From Entophlyctis helioformis (Eukaryota > Chytridiomycota > Chytridiomycetes > Chytridiales > Chytriomycetaceae), in NCBI GenBank assembly GCA_025526915.1, contig JAHLKH010000006.1, positions 186,001 through 250,000 on the forward strand: a stretch of 64,000 nt of DNA, given 5' to 3'. Position 1 is the stretch's first letter. Every line of letters starts with the position of its first letter. Of this stretch, positions 41,520 through 51,549 are shown piece after piece. The notes below the pieces were generated by a model, which did not search any database, was not told where the DNA came from, and saw only the letters and a program-made list of their open reading frames with translations. A program made the position numbers and the translations under genes.

Positions 41520-41898
41520 TGCGGATGCCGAGCCAGGATCTCAAGAGGAGGATGAGGAGGACAACGACGAGGAAGCACAAGAAGAGGAGGAGGAGGAGGA
41601 AGAGGAGGAGGAAGAAGAAGACCTTGAAGACGAGCTTGCAGGGCTTCTCGAAGAGGCAGAAGAGAACGGCGACGGCAGCGACATGGTGCTGGGTCTGCGC
41701 TCTGGCTACAACCCGCGCCTGGGCTCGGCAGCGCGCCGCTTCGATGCCGAGCAGCCGCATCGGCTTGGCGGATCGGGTTCGGGATCGGGATCGTCTGGCA
41801 CCAAGCGATCGACAGCGGCATCTCAAGGCAGCAGCAGCAGCGGTGGTGGGGGCGGCGGCAGTGGGGGAGGCAGCCCAACCAAAAAGCGGCGAACTTGA
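41305..41898 (+). CDS. Highly acidic small protein, unknown function
   Basis: 197 residues, no intron. Lys-containing N-terminus, an uninterrupted Asp run of 16 at about residues 57-72, a Glu run of about 14, then a more ordered piece (LEDELAGLLEEAEENGDGSD and MVLGLRSGYNPRLG), and a Gly/Ser tail ending PTKKRRT, a plausible nuclear localisation signal. The composition recalls histone chaperones and other chromatin-associated acidic proteins, and two neighbouring genes are chromatin-related, but there is no diagnostic motif. The Asp run is encoded by gac/gat triplet repeats and is likely length-variable. Confidence 0.65.
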
Positions 41899-42080
41899 TC
41901 TGTGGAGTGCATCGAATACATCTGCCTAGTCTGCCATGGTATGAACGGGCCGCGATTCATTCTGTGATCATTGGAACCACCAGCATGCGAGTGCGTTCCT
42001 GGGAGCGTGTGTTGCAACATGCACTTTGGTACTGGGAATGCGAGTGCGAGTGCGGATGGCGGATGGCAGATGCGATTCAA

Positions 42081-43904
42081 CTAGAGAAAGGTCAAGTGCT
42101 GCTCGTAATACTTGAGCATCTGCAGTCATGCCAAAAGCACGTCGGTCAGGTCCCGATCGCAGCCAAGCAACGCAGCAAGCACGCTTGACACGGTTACCTT
42201 TTGGGGAAACTTGACATACGCAGTTTCGGAGGGGATCTTGAACTTGTGGCCGTCCGCCAGCGTCACATACGCCTCAAGATTCGAGCCGTTCCTGCCGGCA
42301 TCTGCCTTTGGGACCTTTTGCAGGTTGTCGATGCTTTCCACTTTCTCTTCCCACATTTTCAACTGTAACAGGCTGTGGGGGATGGTGCTCATGGCCTCAT
42401 ACTCGTCAAAGATATCCCCAGTGTCTATATTCGAGACACCAACCGCGTGGTTTAGCATGCTTGCTTCCTTGCTTGGCTGCATCGGGCCGACTGCACGTTG
42501 GCCATGGCACGCTTACCTTTCCGCTTCTGTGAAGAGACTGCGCCATTCGATTCGTCTTTCTTGGCTGTTTTGGAAGAGGCTGGAGAGGCAGTTGACCCTT
42601 TGGCTGCTAGCTTGGCTGTTCACAAAGCACTCGTCTGTCAGCATGTGGCAGTTCAACCACGCCGTTCAAGGTTGTCGCTATGCATAGACAACGCGGTGAC
42701 GTATCCGGCTTACGCTGAGTATGCCAAGCACCAATTCGACCAATGCAAGAGATGCAACAGACCCGAGTCAGTACTCCATAACCACCCAACATCACCGTTG
42801 GCAAGCAACGCACTTTTTTGACAGTAATCTCCTCGTCAGACTCTGACCCTCTAAGCTCCTCGCCTTTGCCCGCCTTGCTTCCTGTCGAGAGCCTGGCTGA
42901 CGATGCATTCGACAGACGGGCCGATTCAACCAGGGGACGCTTGGGGGTTTGCTTGCGCGACTTCAGATAGGCAGCAATGATTTCGGGAGCCTGGATCATA
43001 GCCGTGGTCAGTCCAATACTAACCAATGCATGGCCGAGCAGACATTCCGAGAGTGCGTGTGTCTTGCCTGCATGTCATCTGTTGGCCATGTCCAGCGGCA
43101 AGAGCGATGAGTGCCAGCAAGATCACACATGCCAGGCTATGGATTGACGCAGCAGCAACGAACCTTCCCATGCCCATGAATTCTCTGAATCGGGATAGTC
43201 CTTCCACTTGACCAGGTACTCGGTCTTGCCTCTCTGCAAGGCCAATGTGCACACGGCAGGAATCGGCGCAGATGGACGGGGCGGACAGACACAGTGCATC
43301 AGTGCCAGCCATGGTAAGCCTTGAAATGGCTTCGGCGAACGCGACAACAGGCAAGGCGGCGACGAACCCTTTTGCGGTGGTCAAGGATTCGCTCCACCTC
43401 ATACTCCTCTTCGTCGGCGTCCTCGTCGTCGCTGCGGCCCTCGTCGGCGCCATCCACAACGTCGTCCTTGAGCTGTTCGCCCGCTCCCTCGTCGTCTTCG
43501 TCTTCGTCGTCGTTGTCAAGAGCAAACGAGTGCACCTTGACGGATGTCTTCTTGCTTGTCGCCGCAGCGCTCGAGCGGGTGCCCTTTGCCCGGTTGCTCG
43601 CGGTGTTGCGTGTGCTGGCGGAAGCGTCAGATGCGGTCGAGTGGGCAGCAGTGCCGCGGGGTTGAACGGCGCGACGGTGGGTGGCGGGCGAGTCGGCTTC
43701 GTCGTCAAGAACCTGCTCCTCCTCGTCGCCGGCGGCGGCGGCGGCATGGGCGTTGCTGACAAAGGCGTCGCTGTGGTCGTCGTCGGAGAGTGTGTCGGCT
43801 TGGCGGCTGCCCGTGCTGGTGCGCTGGCTGGCGGCTCTGAAAATGCCGTTGCCGCTGCCGCCGCCGCCTCCACTTCCGAGGGACCGCTTGCGCTGGTTGG
43901 CCAT
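42081..43904 (-). CDS. HP1-like protein with chromodomain and chromoshadow domain
   Basis: Exons I support: 43904-43368, 43234 to about 43165, 42990-42814, 42610-42517, about 42464-42198 and 42119-42081. The N-terminus is long, Ser/Ala/Asp-rich and acidic. The chromodomain is EYEVERILDHRKR joined to RGKTEYLVKWKDYPDSENSW, then APEIIAAYLKSRKQ; it keeps aromatic-cage-type residues (Y, W) for methyl-lysine binding. A Lys/Ser-rich hinge (SSKTAKKDESNGAVSSQKRK) and a chromoshadow domain follow (MWEEKVESIDNL, ETAYVKFPQK, MLKYYEQHLTFL). HP1 binds H3K9me and dimerises through the chromoshadow domain. The joins after ENSWAWE and into the 42464 exon are uncertain. Head to head with POC5, start codons about 140 bases apart. 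Confidence 0.85.
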
Positions 43905-44043
43905 GTGTGCGATGCTGCTGGGCGCTGTCTGGCTGTTGTCGAGCGGGTCTGTGTCTGAGTCTGTCCGGCTGGCTGTCCAAGTCTGGCGTGCTGGGTGGAC
44001 GTTCAAGTGGACGTGGTTCCGCGTTTGCCGACAAACGTCAACG
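43905..44043. promoter_or_regulatory. Bidirectional promoter (HP1-like / POC5)
   Basis: 139 bases between divergent start codons. Contains a gtctgtgtctgagtctgtccgg stretch of short pyrimidine/GT repeats; no TATA box. Confidence 0.5.
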
Positions 44044-46051
44044 ATGAAGCAAAGCTTGTCGGCGAACGTTGCCGCAGACGGCCCGCACGGCGCAGGCAGC
44101 GTCGCAGCCTCCAGCGGCAGCAGCAGCAGCAGACTGCAGGAGCAGCGGCAGCAGCGGCAGCTGCAGGCCCTTGTGCAGTCGCAGCAAGAGTCGCGCACCA
44201 ACGCCGAACGGTTCCTGTCGCAGCTTGTTGTGCCTGGCGGCGGACGCGCCGTGCTTGAGTCGCATGTCCACGGCATCCAGGCCCAGCAGATGCAGATGCA
44301 GACGCAGATGCAGACGCAGATGCACGCCCAGCGACACCCTGCCTCGACGCCGTCACTCGTGTCCACGGCCCCCTCGTCGCCTGCAATCGCGGCCAAGAAG
44401 CTCACCAGCAGGTGCAGTTCCACCATCAACGGCCAACGCCAGATCTGCCGTTGCTGCCCCTGCTTCCAACTCTCGACGACCTGCCGAGCAAGCCAGGGCA
44501 CGAGCAGCCGCAGCAACTGCTGCAACAGCAGAAACCACAGCTTGCAGATGCCGCAGCCATTCCATCAGCAGCATCAGCATCGCTACTTCAACGAGAAAAG
44601 ATCCAGGCTGTCCGCTGGATTGCCGAATCGTCTGTCCAAGAGCAGATGCAGCCACACACACAGCCGCCGAAAATGAACATGCAACCGGCACGCACTGAAA
44701 GCACGAGCACCGGCCATGGCAATTCTGGGGAGGCCTCTTCAACGCTGCAGATGCCAGCACCTCCAGCAGCAACGGCAGCGGCCGCGACTGTCACTGAGCA
44801 TTACGCGCTTGGAATGCCGCTTGACGAAAACGACGAGGCCTTTGCAGATGAGCTCGACAAATGGACGGGCATGATGCGGAAAGCCATTCTGGTAGGTTGG
44901 GTCTGTGCGTTTTTGCCTACCAGCCAACCAATGCATCCTTGACTGACTGCCAAGCGTGCACTCAAAGGCAGATTTCCAACTGTCGCGCAACAAGAGCGCC
45001 AAGCAGCACCAGATCGAGCTAGATAACATCAGCAAAGGCCATGCATCCGCGCTGGTTGACATCCAGGGGCAGGTCGATGCCATGCGCAAAGCCAAGAGTT
45101 TAGCGAGAAGAAGCTGCTCGATCATAGCAAGCTCGTGAATGCCGTCACCATCTTTCTCACACGCAAGGTATGCCGCTTTAACGATGCATCGGCCAAGTTT
45201 GCTGTGTGCTCACGCTCGCCATGTGCATGCAGCGACGGAAGCTTGCTGCTGGAAAATGGTTTGCATTGTGGCGCATCAAGTATGTCGAGTCGCGGAGAGA
45301 GAAACTGGCGACGCGAATGGCGCGGCATCACGCAGCACGGACCAGTGTGCGCAAAGCGCTGCTCGGCTGGTACCGCGTTGCAGGTGCAAGTTGGCACAAG
45401 GCCATGGAAAAGAAGATTCGTGTACGTGCTGCCTTTTGCTTGCCATTGTCTGCTTGCCGTTGTCTGCTTGCCATTGACTGGCCGATGCCCTGGATGGTGA
45501 CTCCTGACAGGTGGAGGCCGAGCGTCACATGCAGATGCTTTCCGTCGAATACGAGCAGCGCATTGCTGATGTAAGGCGTATATGTGGCCCGCGCTCCTTA
45601 CCACATGCGCATACATCCCTGACTCACATTCCCACCGGATGCTTTGGTGGCGCAGCTCACGTCCCAGCTGAACCGCGTCAGTCTGCAGCTGCAAGAATCG
45701 CAGCAAGACCAGATGCGCCAGAAGGAAGACATGAAACGCTCGTTTCTGCGCGGCGTGTGTGCACTCAACATGGAAGCCATGTCCATGTTCCGCAATGGCA
45801 GCGAAGCCCAAGAGGATTATCGGGATGCCATGAACCAGCCGCGCGTGCATGCCAAAATGGAGCAGTTTGGCCATCCGGGTGTGCCTGGCAGCAACGCACC
45901 CGTATCCTTCACCAAGCAGATGCAAAACTTGCAGCAACAGCCGCACCCCCAAGAGCAAGGCGGCACTGTCAGGTTTGCAGAGTCGTCGCATCCAGCTGTC
46001 AGTGCTGTCACCAGCCGCACCAACGGTCTCGTCACGCGCCACTACACATGA
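44044..46051 (+). CDS. POC5-like centriolar protein
   Basis: Exons 44044-44358, 44409-44891, 44968-45167, 45233-45421, 45511-45570 and 45656-46051, all joined in phase 0. The N-terminus is Gln-rich. The middle has DENDEAFADELDKWTGMMRK followed by a long coiled coil, then tandem Trp-containing repeats suited to centrin binding (AAGKWFALWRIKYVESRREK; KALLGWYRVAGASWHKAMEK). The C-terminus carries KRSFLRGVCALNMEAMSMF, a conserved POC5 segment. POC5 acts in the distal half of centrioles and is needed for their elongation, so it fits an organism with flagellated zoospores. One base appears to be missing near 45093-45099, where the frame must change to continue into EFSEKKLLDHSKLVNAVTIF. The 50-base first intron is the least certain join. 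Confidence 0.7.
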
Positions 46052-46334
46052 ATAAAGGCCTCCAACACCGTGCTGGCACAACGTTGACGTGCCTCTCCCT
46101 TCACTTGACGCTGCGTCATCGATAAGTCGGCTTCTGCCATTCTACCACAGTCCTGTCAATGCCATGTGACGGACTCGGTCGAATGGCATACCTGGTTACC
46201 AACCCTCCCTCCAGAAGCCTTCGTAAACACAAACATCAAGCCCGGTTGGGTACGCGTCGTGTTTGTGTCGCGTTCAGGTCGCGCCAACCTGATCAATGCA
46301 AACAAAACCGGGCTTGTCTTTGACTTTACACACA

Positions 46335-47219
46335 ATGACTATTACACTGACGAGGGTAGCCAACGACAGCGTTGTGGACGTGCCGCCGCCGACCAGCAGC
46401 GGCCTCACACCGTACGACATCTTCGTCCAGGTCTGTATCTTTGCATCGCTCTCCAACGTCCTCTGCGTCCTCTGCATCGTCCTCTCGTCGCGCCACCTGT
46501 ACGTCAACGTCCGGGTCAGCAAGATGCCGCTCGTCGCTTCGGTTGCGTGGTCGTTCTCGACCATCTTTCTCACCGCCGGAAACTTGGCGTACGGTCCGCA
46601 CATTGGCATCTACCCTCTCGACTGGGTGGGGTACACCTCGGACATTGTAGCTCGTAGCGTCTTGCTCTGGTTTACGTACTGCCGCACCATGACGGTCTGG
46701 TACGAAGCGTGGATGCTCAAGTACGTCGCTGGCGTGTTCCAAGTTGCTCTCGTGTCTGGCTGGCTGTACGCGGCCTACGAGCAACGCGTCGACTCGCTTC
46801 TCGTGTCGCAAGGCGATCCGTCTCAGTTCAACCTTGCGTTCGGCATCTACTCGTCGTCCGACCTCCTCATCACGGTCATTGACATTCTCCTCATCGGCCG
46901 CCTATGGAAGCTCAACCGCCAAATGACCCAAAGCCCCTTGGGTGGCCAGCTCGAGCTCGTCAAACCGCTCTTCTTCAACTTTTCGCTCATCTGCATGTCC
47001 CTTGTGATTGGCATCTCGGTGATGATGACAACCCTGTTCATCACTGGCCTGGACCCTTACTACGGATACAACGGCATCCTCTTTGGTTTCCGCATCCTCC
47101 TGACCGACATCTTCTCCAATCTGATGCGCGACTCGCTTATCGAGGCTCATGCTGGCAACGGCAAGCAGCAGTCGCTGTCGTCGGGCACTCGCAGTAGTCT
47201 CCTTGCCAGCATGAGCTGA
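46335..47219 (+). CDS. 7TM paralogue D (second cluster)
   Basis: 294 residues, no intron; starts MTITLTRVANDSVVDVPPPT (an in-frame ATG 13 codons earlier is possible). All family motifs present: SSRHLYVNVRVSKMPLVAS, LLWFTYCRTMTVW, AYEQRVDS, SSDLLITVIDILLIGRLW, LELVKPLFFNFSLICMS, GLDPYYGYNGILFGFRILL and FSNLMRDSLIEAHAGN. The segment GPHIGIYPLDW between TM2 and TM3 is shared with the 48416 gene and not with the others. First of four same-strand copies about 60-210 bases apart. Confidence 0.86.
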   Translation: MTITLTRVANDSVVDVPPPTSSGLTPYDIFVQVCIFASLSNVLCVLCIVLSSRHLYVNVRVSKMPLVASVAWSFSTIFLTAGNLAYGPHIGIYPLDWVGYTSDIVARSVLLWFTYCRTMTVWYEAWMLKYVAGVFQVALVSGWLYAAYEQRVDSLLVSQGDPSQFNLAFGIYSSSDLLITVIDILLIGRLWKLNRQMTQSPLGGQLELVKPLFFNFSLICMSLVIGISVMMTTLFITGLDPYYGYNGILFGFRILLTDIFSNLMRDSLIEAHAGNGKQQSLSSGTRSSLLASMS

Positions 47220-47280
47220 CTGCGTTTAAAATACACGTGGCAGATTCCCACCTTCCGAAACCAAAAACATACCGTATCCA

Positions 47281-48207
47281 ATGCGTTATGCAGACGCGAC
47301 TACCTTGGTCCTTACCACTCAGCAACTGTTCATTCTCGTGTGCGTCTTTGCGACGCTCATCAGCTTCCTGTGTACTGGATGCATCCTGCTCTCGTCACGA
47401 CATCTGTATGAGAAGACGCTCATAAGCAAGATGCCGCTCGCGTCTGCCTTTCTGTGGTCGCTCTCATCGACATTTGTCACGCTGGCGACATGGACGACCG
47501 GCGCTCCTGTCGGTCTATCCAACCCACACGTCTGGCTTGCTCTCGCTTTCGACATTGCATCGCGCAGCACGCTGCTCTGGTTCACGCTGTACCGCACCCT
47601 GACTGTCTGGCACAATGCAGCATTTCTTGAGTACCTCACGGCAGCCATTCAGCTTGCTCAACTGGCTGGCGCTATCTGCATCCTGTGGGAGCAGCTTCCG
47701 GAATCGCTCCTCATGGCAACCGGCGCAACATCTAGATTCGACATCGCCATCAGCACATATGCCGCAACCGATCTCCTCGCCACAACCATGGACATCATCC
47801 TCATGTGTCGGCTGTGGGTTCTCAACAAGCAGCTGTCGTGTCTGTCAACAAGCAGAAATAGGCAGCTCGAGCTCGTCAAGCCTCGCTTCTTCCATTACTC
47901 TGTCGCCTGTGCGCTGGTTGTTATCGCGCTCTCTATCGCCATGGCAACGCTCTTCGCCACGGGCCTTGATCCTTTCTTCGGGTTCAACACGACCCTGTTC
48001 GCGTTTCGGATATTCCTCACGGACGTCTTCTCCAACCTCATGCGCGACTCGCTTATCGAGGCTCACGTACAGCAGTTGGAAGGATGGTCCTCAGTGTCCA
48101 ACACCGTGCATTGCGTGAGTGGTGATCCAGCCCGCCAGCCCATGATTTCCAATGGCTTTACTGGCGTTTCGGTGTCCATCCGCAACAGCTCTCTCATGTC
48201 ACAATAG
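47281..48207 (+). CDS. 7TM paralogue E (second cluster)
   Basis: 308 residues, no intron; only about 61 bases after the previous stop. Starts MRYADATTLVLTTQQLFILV, with almost no extracellular N-terminus, unlike the others. Motifs: SSRHLYEKTLISKMPLASA, TWTTGAPVGLSN between TM2 and TM3, LLWFTLYRTLTVW, LWEQLPES, ATDLLATTMDIILMCRLW, LELVKPRFFHYSVACA, GLDPFFGFNTTLFAFRIFL and FSNLMRDSLIEAHV. The TM2-TM3 block is nearly identical at DNA level to that of the 49522 gene, a sign of duplication or gene conversion. Function unknown. Confidence 0.85.
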   Translation: MRYADATTLVLTTQQLFILVCVFATLISFLCTGCILLSSRHLYEKTLISKMPLASAFLWSLSSTFVTLATWTTGAPVGLSNPHVWLALAFDIASRSTLLWFTLYRTLTVWHNAAFLEYLTAAIQLAQLAGAICILWEQLPESLLMATGATSRFDIAISTYAATDLLATTMDIILMCRLWVLNKQLSCLSTSRNRQLELVKPRFFHYSVACALVVIALSIAMATLFATGLDPFFGFNTTLFAFRIFLTDVFSNLMRDSLIEAHVQQLEGWSSVSNTVHCVSGDPARQPMISNGFTGVSVSIRNSSLMSQ

Positions 48208-48415
48208 ACAAGCGTTGGTCTGTTGGCTCGACTCGTTATGTCCAGCGCATTCGGATGCTACGCGAATGAACGATTCGTCCCAGATCTGAGATTCAGTCAT
48301 TGGCGAGTTGTTTGGATCCCCTTCAAATGGCTGGCAGTTTCAACTGCCAAGCTTGCCCTTTCCCAGAAACTGTATTGTCCGTCTACCTGCCGCCTTACAT
48401 CAACCTCACCAAGCC

Positions 48416-49396
48416 ATGTCACCAAATGCCGTCAACGGGTCAGATGCAGCAGTTCCAGCTGCGTTGCTGTCAGTCAACAAGGCCGTCCCTGGCGCTAAGC
48501 TTACATCACACGACATGTACATCCAAGGCTGCATTATCGCATTGCTATCAAACGCATTCTGCATCCTCTGCATCGTTCTCTCGTCGCGACACCTGTACGC
48601 GCCAGTGGCCATCAGCAAAATGCCACTGGCAGCATCCTTCGCATGGTGTCTGGCATTCCTCTTCCGCACCATCGCAGCCATTGAATACGGCCCGCATATC
48701 GGCATCTATCCTCTGGACTGGATGGCCTACGCATGCGACATTGTGTCGTGCAGTGTCCTTCTCTGGTTCATATACTACCGCACCATGACTGTATGGCTTG
48801 ACGCGTGGTTCCTCGTCTATCTCACGGGACTGTTCCAGGCGATGCTGATGTCTGGCTGGCTCTACACGGCATATGAGCAGCGTGCTGGCTCGCTCCTGCT
48901 GACGACGGGCGATCCGACCATGCTCAACCTTGCCTTCGACACGTACTCGGTCATGGACCTCCTCATTGTCCTCATCGACGGCATCCTTGTGTGTCGGATG
49001 TTGACGCTCAACTGGCGCATGGCCCAAGATTCCAACGGCGGCAAGAGCAAGCTGGTCAACAAGCTCTTCTTCAACCTGTCGATTCTGACCCTGTGCGCCA
49101 TCATGACTCTGTCGGTCGTTGTGGCGTTCCTGTTTGTCACTGGCTGCGACCCGTTCTACGGCTACCGCGGCATCCTCTTTGGCTTCCGCATCCTCTTGAC
49201 GGACATCTTCTCCAACATGATGCGCGACTCGCTCATTGACGATCGTGTCCAGAGCCAGATGATGGCAGCCTTGGCGACCGAGTCGGGCAGCCTTGAGGCT
49301 GGCAGGAATGTGCAACCGCCACCGATCGCACCGATGAAGCGTCCGACAGGGAGCAGCTATGGCAGGCCAGTCGTGCGTTCCACTGATTCTGAATGA
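48416..49396 (+). CDS. 7TM paralogue F (second cluster)
   Basis: 326 residues, no intron, start MSPNAVNGSDAAVPAALLS; the open frame upstream lacks another ATG. Motifs: SSRHLYAPVAISKMPLAAS, GPHIGIYPLDWMAY, LLWFIYYRTMTVW, AYEQRAGS, VMDLLIVLIDGILVCRM, SKLVNKLFFNLSILTLC in place of the usual ELVKPLFF, GCDPFYGYRGILFGFRILL and FSNMMRDSLIDDRV. It is the most diverged copy in the normally invariant TM6 and post-TM7 motifs. The basic tail contains a Pro-rich segment (PPPIAPMKRPTGSSYGRP). Confidence 0.85.
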   Translation: MSPNAVNGSDAAVPAALLSVNKAVPGAKLTSHDMYIQGCIIALLSNAFCILCIVLSSRHLYAPVAISKMPLAASFAWCLAFLFRTIAAIEYGPHIGIYPLDWMAYACDIVSCSVLLWFIYYRTMTVWLDAWFLVYLTGLFQAMLMSGWLYTAYEQRAGSLLLTTGDPTMLNLAFDTYSVMDLLIVLIDGILVCRMLTLNWRMAQDSNGGKSKLVNKLFFNLSILTLCAIMTLSVVVAFLFVTGCDPFYGYRGILFGFRILLTDIFSNMMRDSLIDDRVQSQMMAALATESGSLEAGRNVQPPPIAPMKRPTGSSYGRPVVRSTDSE

Positions 49397-49521
49397 AGTT
49401 GAAAAAGCAGCAGTACTCGCAAACCACGGTCGGCTCCCTTTCTCCACAACAGATAAGCCGTACTTCTGCTTGGTCGCGTTTCCCCGACACGAGTTCCTGA
49501 GAAAGTGGACACCGCCGCGAC

Positions 49522-50571
49522 ATGAGCAGTTCTTTCGGTAGCGCGGGTAGTACTGGAACCACCTGTAGCACCAATCCGGTGCCAGCACAAGCCACGCCAC
49601 AGACCATGCACCTTTCCAGCCGCGGGAGTGTAGATGACCATCAAGGGCAACCGGACCCGTCCGCCATGGCGTTCACGCAGTATGACATGTACATGCAAGT
49701 CTGCATCTTTGCGACGCTCGTCAGCTTCATGTGCGCCGTCTGCATCATCCTCTCATCGCGACACCTCTACAAGAAGACGCTCATAAGCAAGATGCCGCTC
49801 GCGTCTGCCTTTCTGTGGTCGCTCTCATCGACGTTTGTCACGCTGGCGACATGGACGACTGGCGCTCCTGTCGGTCTATCCAACCCAAACGTCTGGCTTG
49901 CTCTCGGATTCGACATTGCATCACGCAGCACGCTGCTCTGGTTTGCATATTTCCGCACGCGCACTCTGTGGCACAATGCGACGTTTCTGGCTGTCCTCTC
50001 AGCAGCCATCCAGCTTGCTCAACTGGCTGGTGCTATCTACATCCTGTGGGAGCAGCGGCCAGAATCCCTCCTCATGACAACCGGCGACATCCGCCAGTTC
50101 AATATTGCTATTGGCGCTTACTCCGCAACCGATCTCCTCGCGTCGGTCATTGATCTCATCCTCATCAACCGGCTGTGGGTGCTCAACCGCCAGGCACGGT
50201 CGACAGCCGGCCGGCCAAGCGAGCTCGTCAAGCCACGATTCTTTTACTACTCGCTGCTGTGTATGACTCTGGTGATCCTCCTCTCCGTGCTGATGGCTAC
50301 CCTCTTCGCTACGGGCAACGACCCCTATTTCGGCTTCAACACGACCCTGTTCGCCTTCCGCATCCAGCTGACGGACATCTTCTCGAACCTGATGCGCGAC
50401 TCGCTTATCGAGGCACGCGCAGGCAGCCGGTCCTCGCTGGGTGTGCTGCCACTGAGCTCGGGAAGCACCGGTAACGTCGCTGGAAGTGCAAGCGGCGACA
50501 GCAAGCGATGCAGCTCGGTCGATCGCTTGGTGGACCTGCTGACATGCAGAAGTAGGTCTGGCACTGCATGA
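49522..50571 (+). CDS. 7TM paralogue G (second cluster)
   Basis: 349 residues, no intron. It has the longest N-terminus of the family, about 58 Ser/Thr/Gly/Pro-rich residues before TM1, then MAFTQYDMYMQVCIFATLVS. Motifs: SSRHLYKKTLISKMPLASA, TWTTGAPVGLSN, LLWFAYFRTRTLW, LWEQRPES, ATDLLASVIDLILINRLW, SELVKPRFFYYSLLCMT, GNDPYFGFNTTLFAFRIQL and FSNLMRDSLIEARAGS. Tail Ser/Gly-rich. Last of the cluster. Confidence 0.86.
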   Translation: MSSSFGSAGSTGTTCSTNPVPAQATPQTMHLSSRGSVDDHQGQPDPSAMAFTQYDMYMQVCIFATLVSFMCAVCIILSSRHLYKKTLISKMPLASAFLWSLSSTFVTLATWTTGAPVGLSNPNVWLALGFDIASRSTLLWFAYFRTRTLWHNATFLAVLSAAIQLAQLAGAIYILWEQRPESLLMTTGDIRQFNIAIGAYSATDLLASVIDLILINRLWVLNRQARSTAGRPSELVKPRFFYYSLLCMTLVILLSVLMATLFATGNDPYFGFNTTLFAFRIQLTDIFSNLMRDSLIEARAGSRSSLGVLPLSSGSTGNVAGSASGDSKRCSSVDRLVDLLTCRSRSGTA

Positions 50572-50886
50572 ATGAATGAATAAGTGGCATTCGTGCCACA
50601 CTTGCCCAGCATGTCTCGGTCAGACAGGCAGATGAGAAGAGGTTGTGGCGTGGCTCGGCAAGCGCTCGCAGAGCCACGTAGCTATCAGGCGTGCTTGGCA
50701 GCCAGCAGTAGCTCCTTTGACGGATGCCCGCAACGCCGCGTGTACGACATGACACGTCCAGCATTCACAACGCCGAGCAGAGTGCACTATTTGGTTGGCT
50801 GGTTGGCTGGTCGGTTGCTTTCCCAACCGTTGACAAAACCACTCGAAGCAGCAGTATTGTGGACAGCAACAACAACAACAACAAGC

Positions 50887-51096
50887 ATGCTGCCGTTCTT
50901 CCTGATAATGGCGGTCGTGATGCTGGCATGGGTACCGTTGTCCATACCACCAGCCATGCGCTACCGCTTAGCCATCTCTCCCGCCAACGGACCAGCATCG
51001 GCATCTCGCTGGCAGCCCTCGTCGCTTGACAATCGGCGGATTGACAACCACAAGAGCACAGACGACAGCTCAGACGCAGAGCGTAAGCCCATCTAG
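50887..51096 (+). CDS. Possible small membrane protein or first exon
   Basis: 69 codons beginning with a strong hydrophobic segment (MLPFFLIMAVVMLAWVPLSI), then a polar region. A good gtaagc donor at 51083 would splice in phase 1, so this may be the first exon of a gene that runs into the repeat region. No homology recognised; low confidence. Confidence 0.25.
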   Translation: MLPFFLIMAVVMLAWVPLSIPPAMRYRLAISPANGPASASRWQPSSLDNRRIDNHKSTDDSSDAERKPI

Positions 51097-51174
51097 CCGC
51101 TCCCGCCACAGCCGACCTGCGGTCTTGATGGGCTGTGGAATGCCACACTGGACTCCACCTGCCGGTCGAGAGAG

Positions 51175-51426
51175 TCGGTTGTCCAGACGACTGCAATGAC
51201 ACTCGACCTCGCGTCTGTGTGCATGGCATGGCCAGACGCATTTGACGAGGCTGCCTGGTCTGACGCTTGTCGAATGGACGACCCTCTCTGGTTGAATGGG
51301 TCGGTTGTCCAGACGACTGCAATGACACTCGACTTCACGTCTGTGTGCATGGCATGGCAAGACGCGTTTGAAGAGGTACGCATCGCCGTGGCTGCCTGGC
51401 CGTACATGTGTCGAACGGAAGGCATT
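51175..51426 (+). repeat. Two copies of a 126-bp tandem repeat
   Basis: Copy starts at 51175 and 51301 share tcggttgtccagacgactgc and most of the next 55 bases; the second half of each unit is less similar. The unit is 42 codons long. A plus-strand frame (VVQTTAMTLD-SVCMAW-DAF) and two minus-strand frames remain open, so coding strand and status are undecided. Confidence 0.8.
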
Positions 51427-51549
51427 CTCCGGCTGATCAGCCAATGATTGCTTTGTGCAGCATGTTTGTGAGGAGCCCGAGCACCACGATCAACCGCACA
51501 GCGAACCAGAAGCGACTATCGTGCCATCGGCTTCAAGCACATACGGAAT

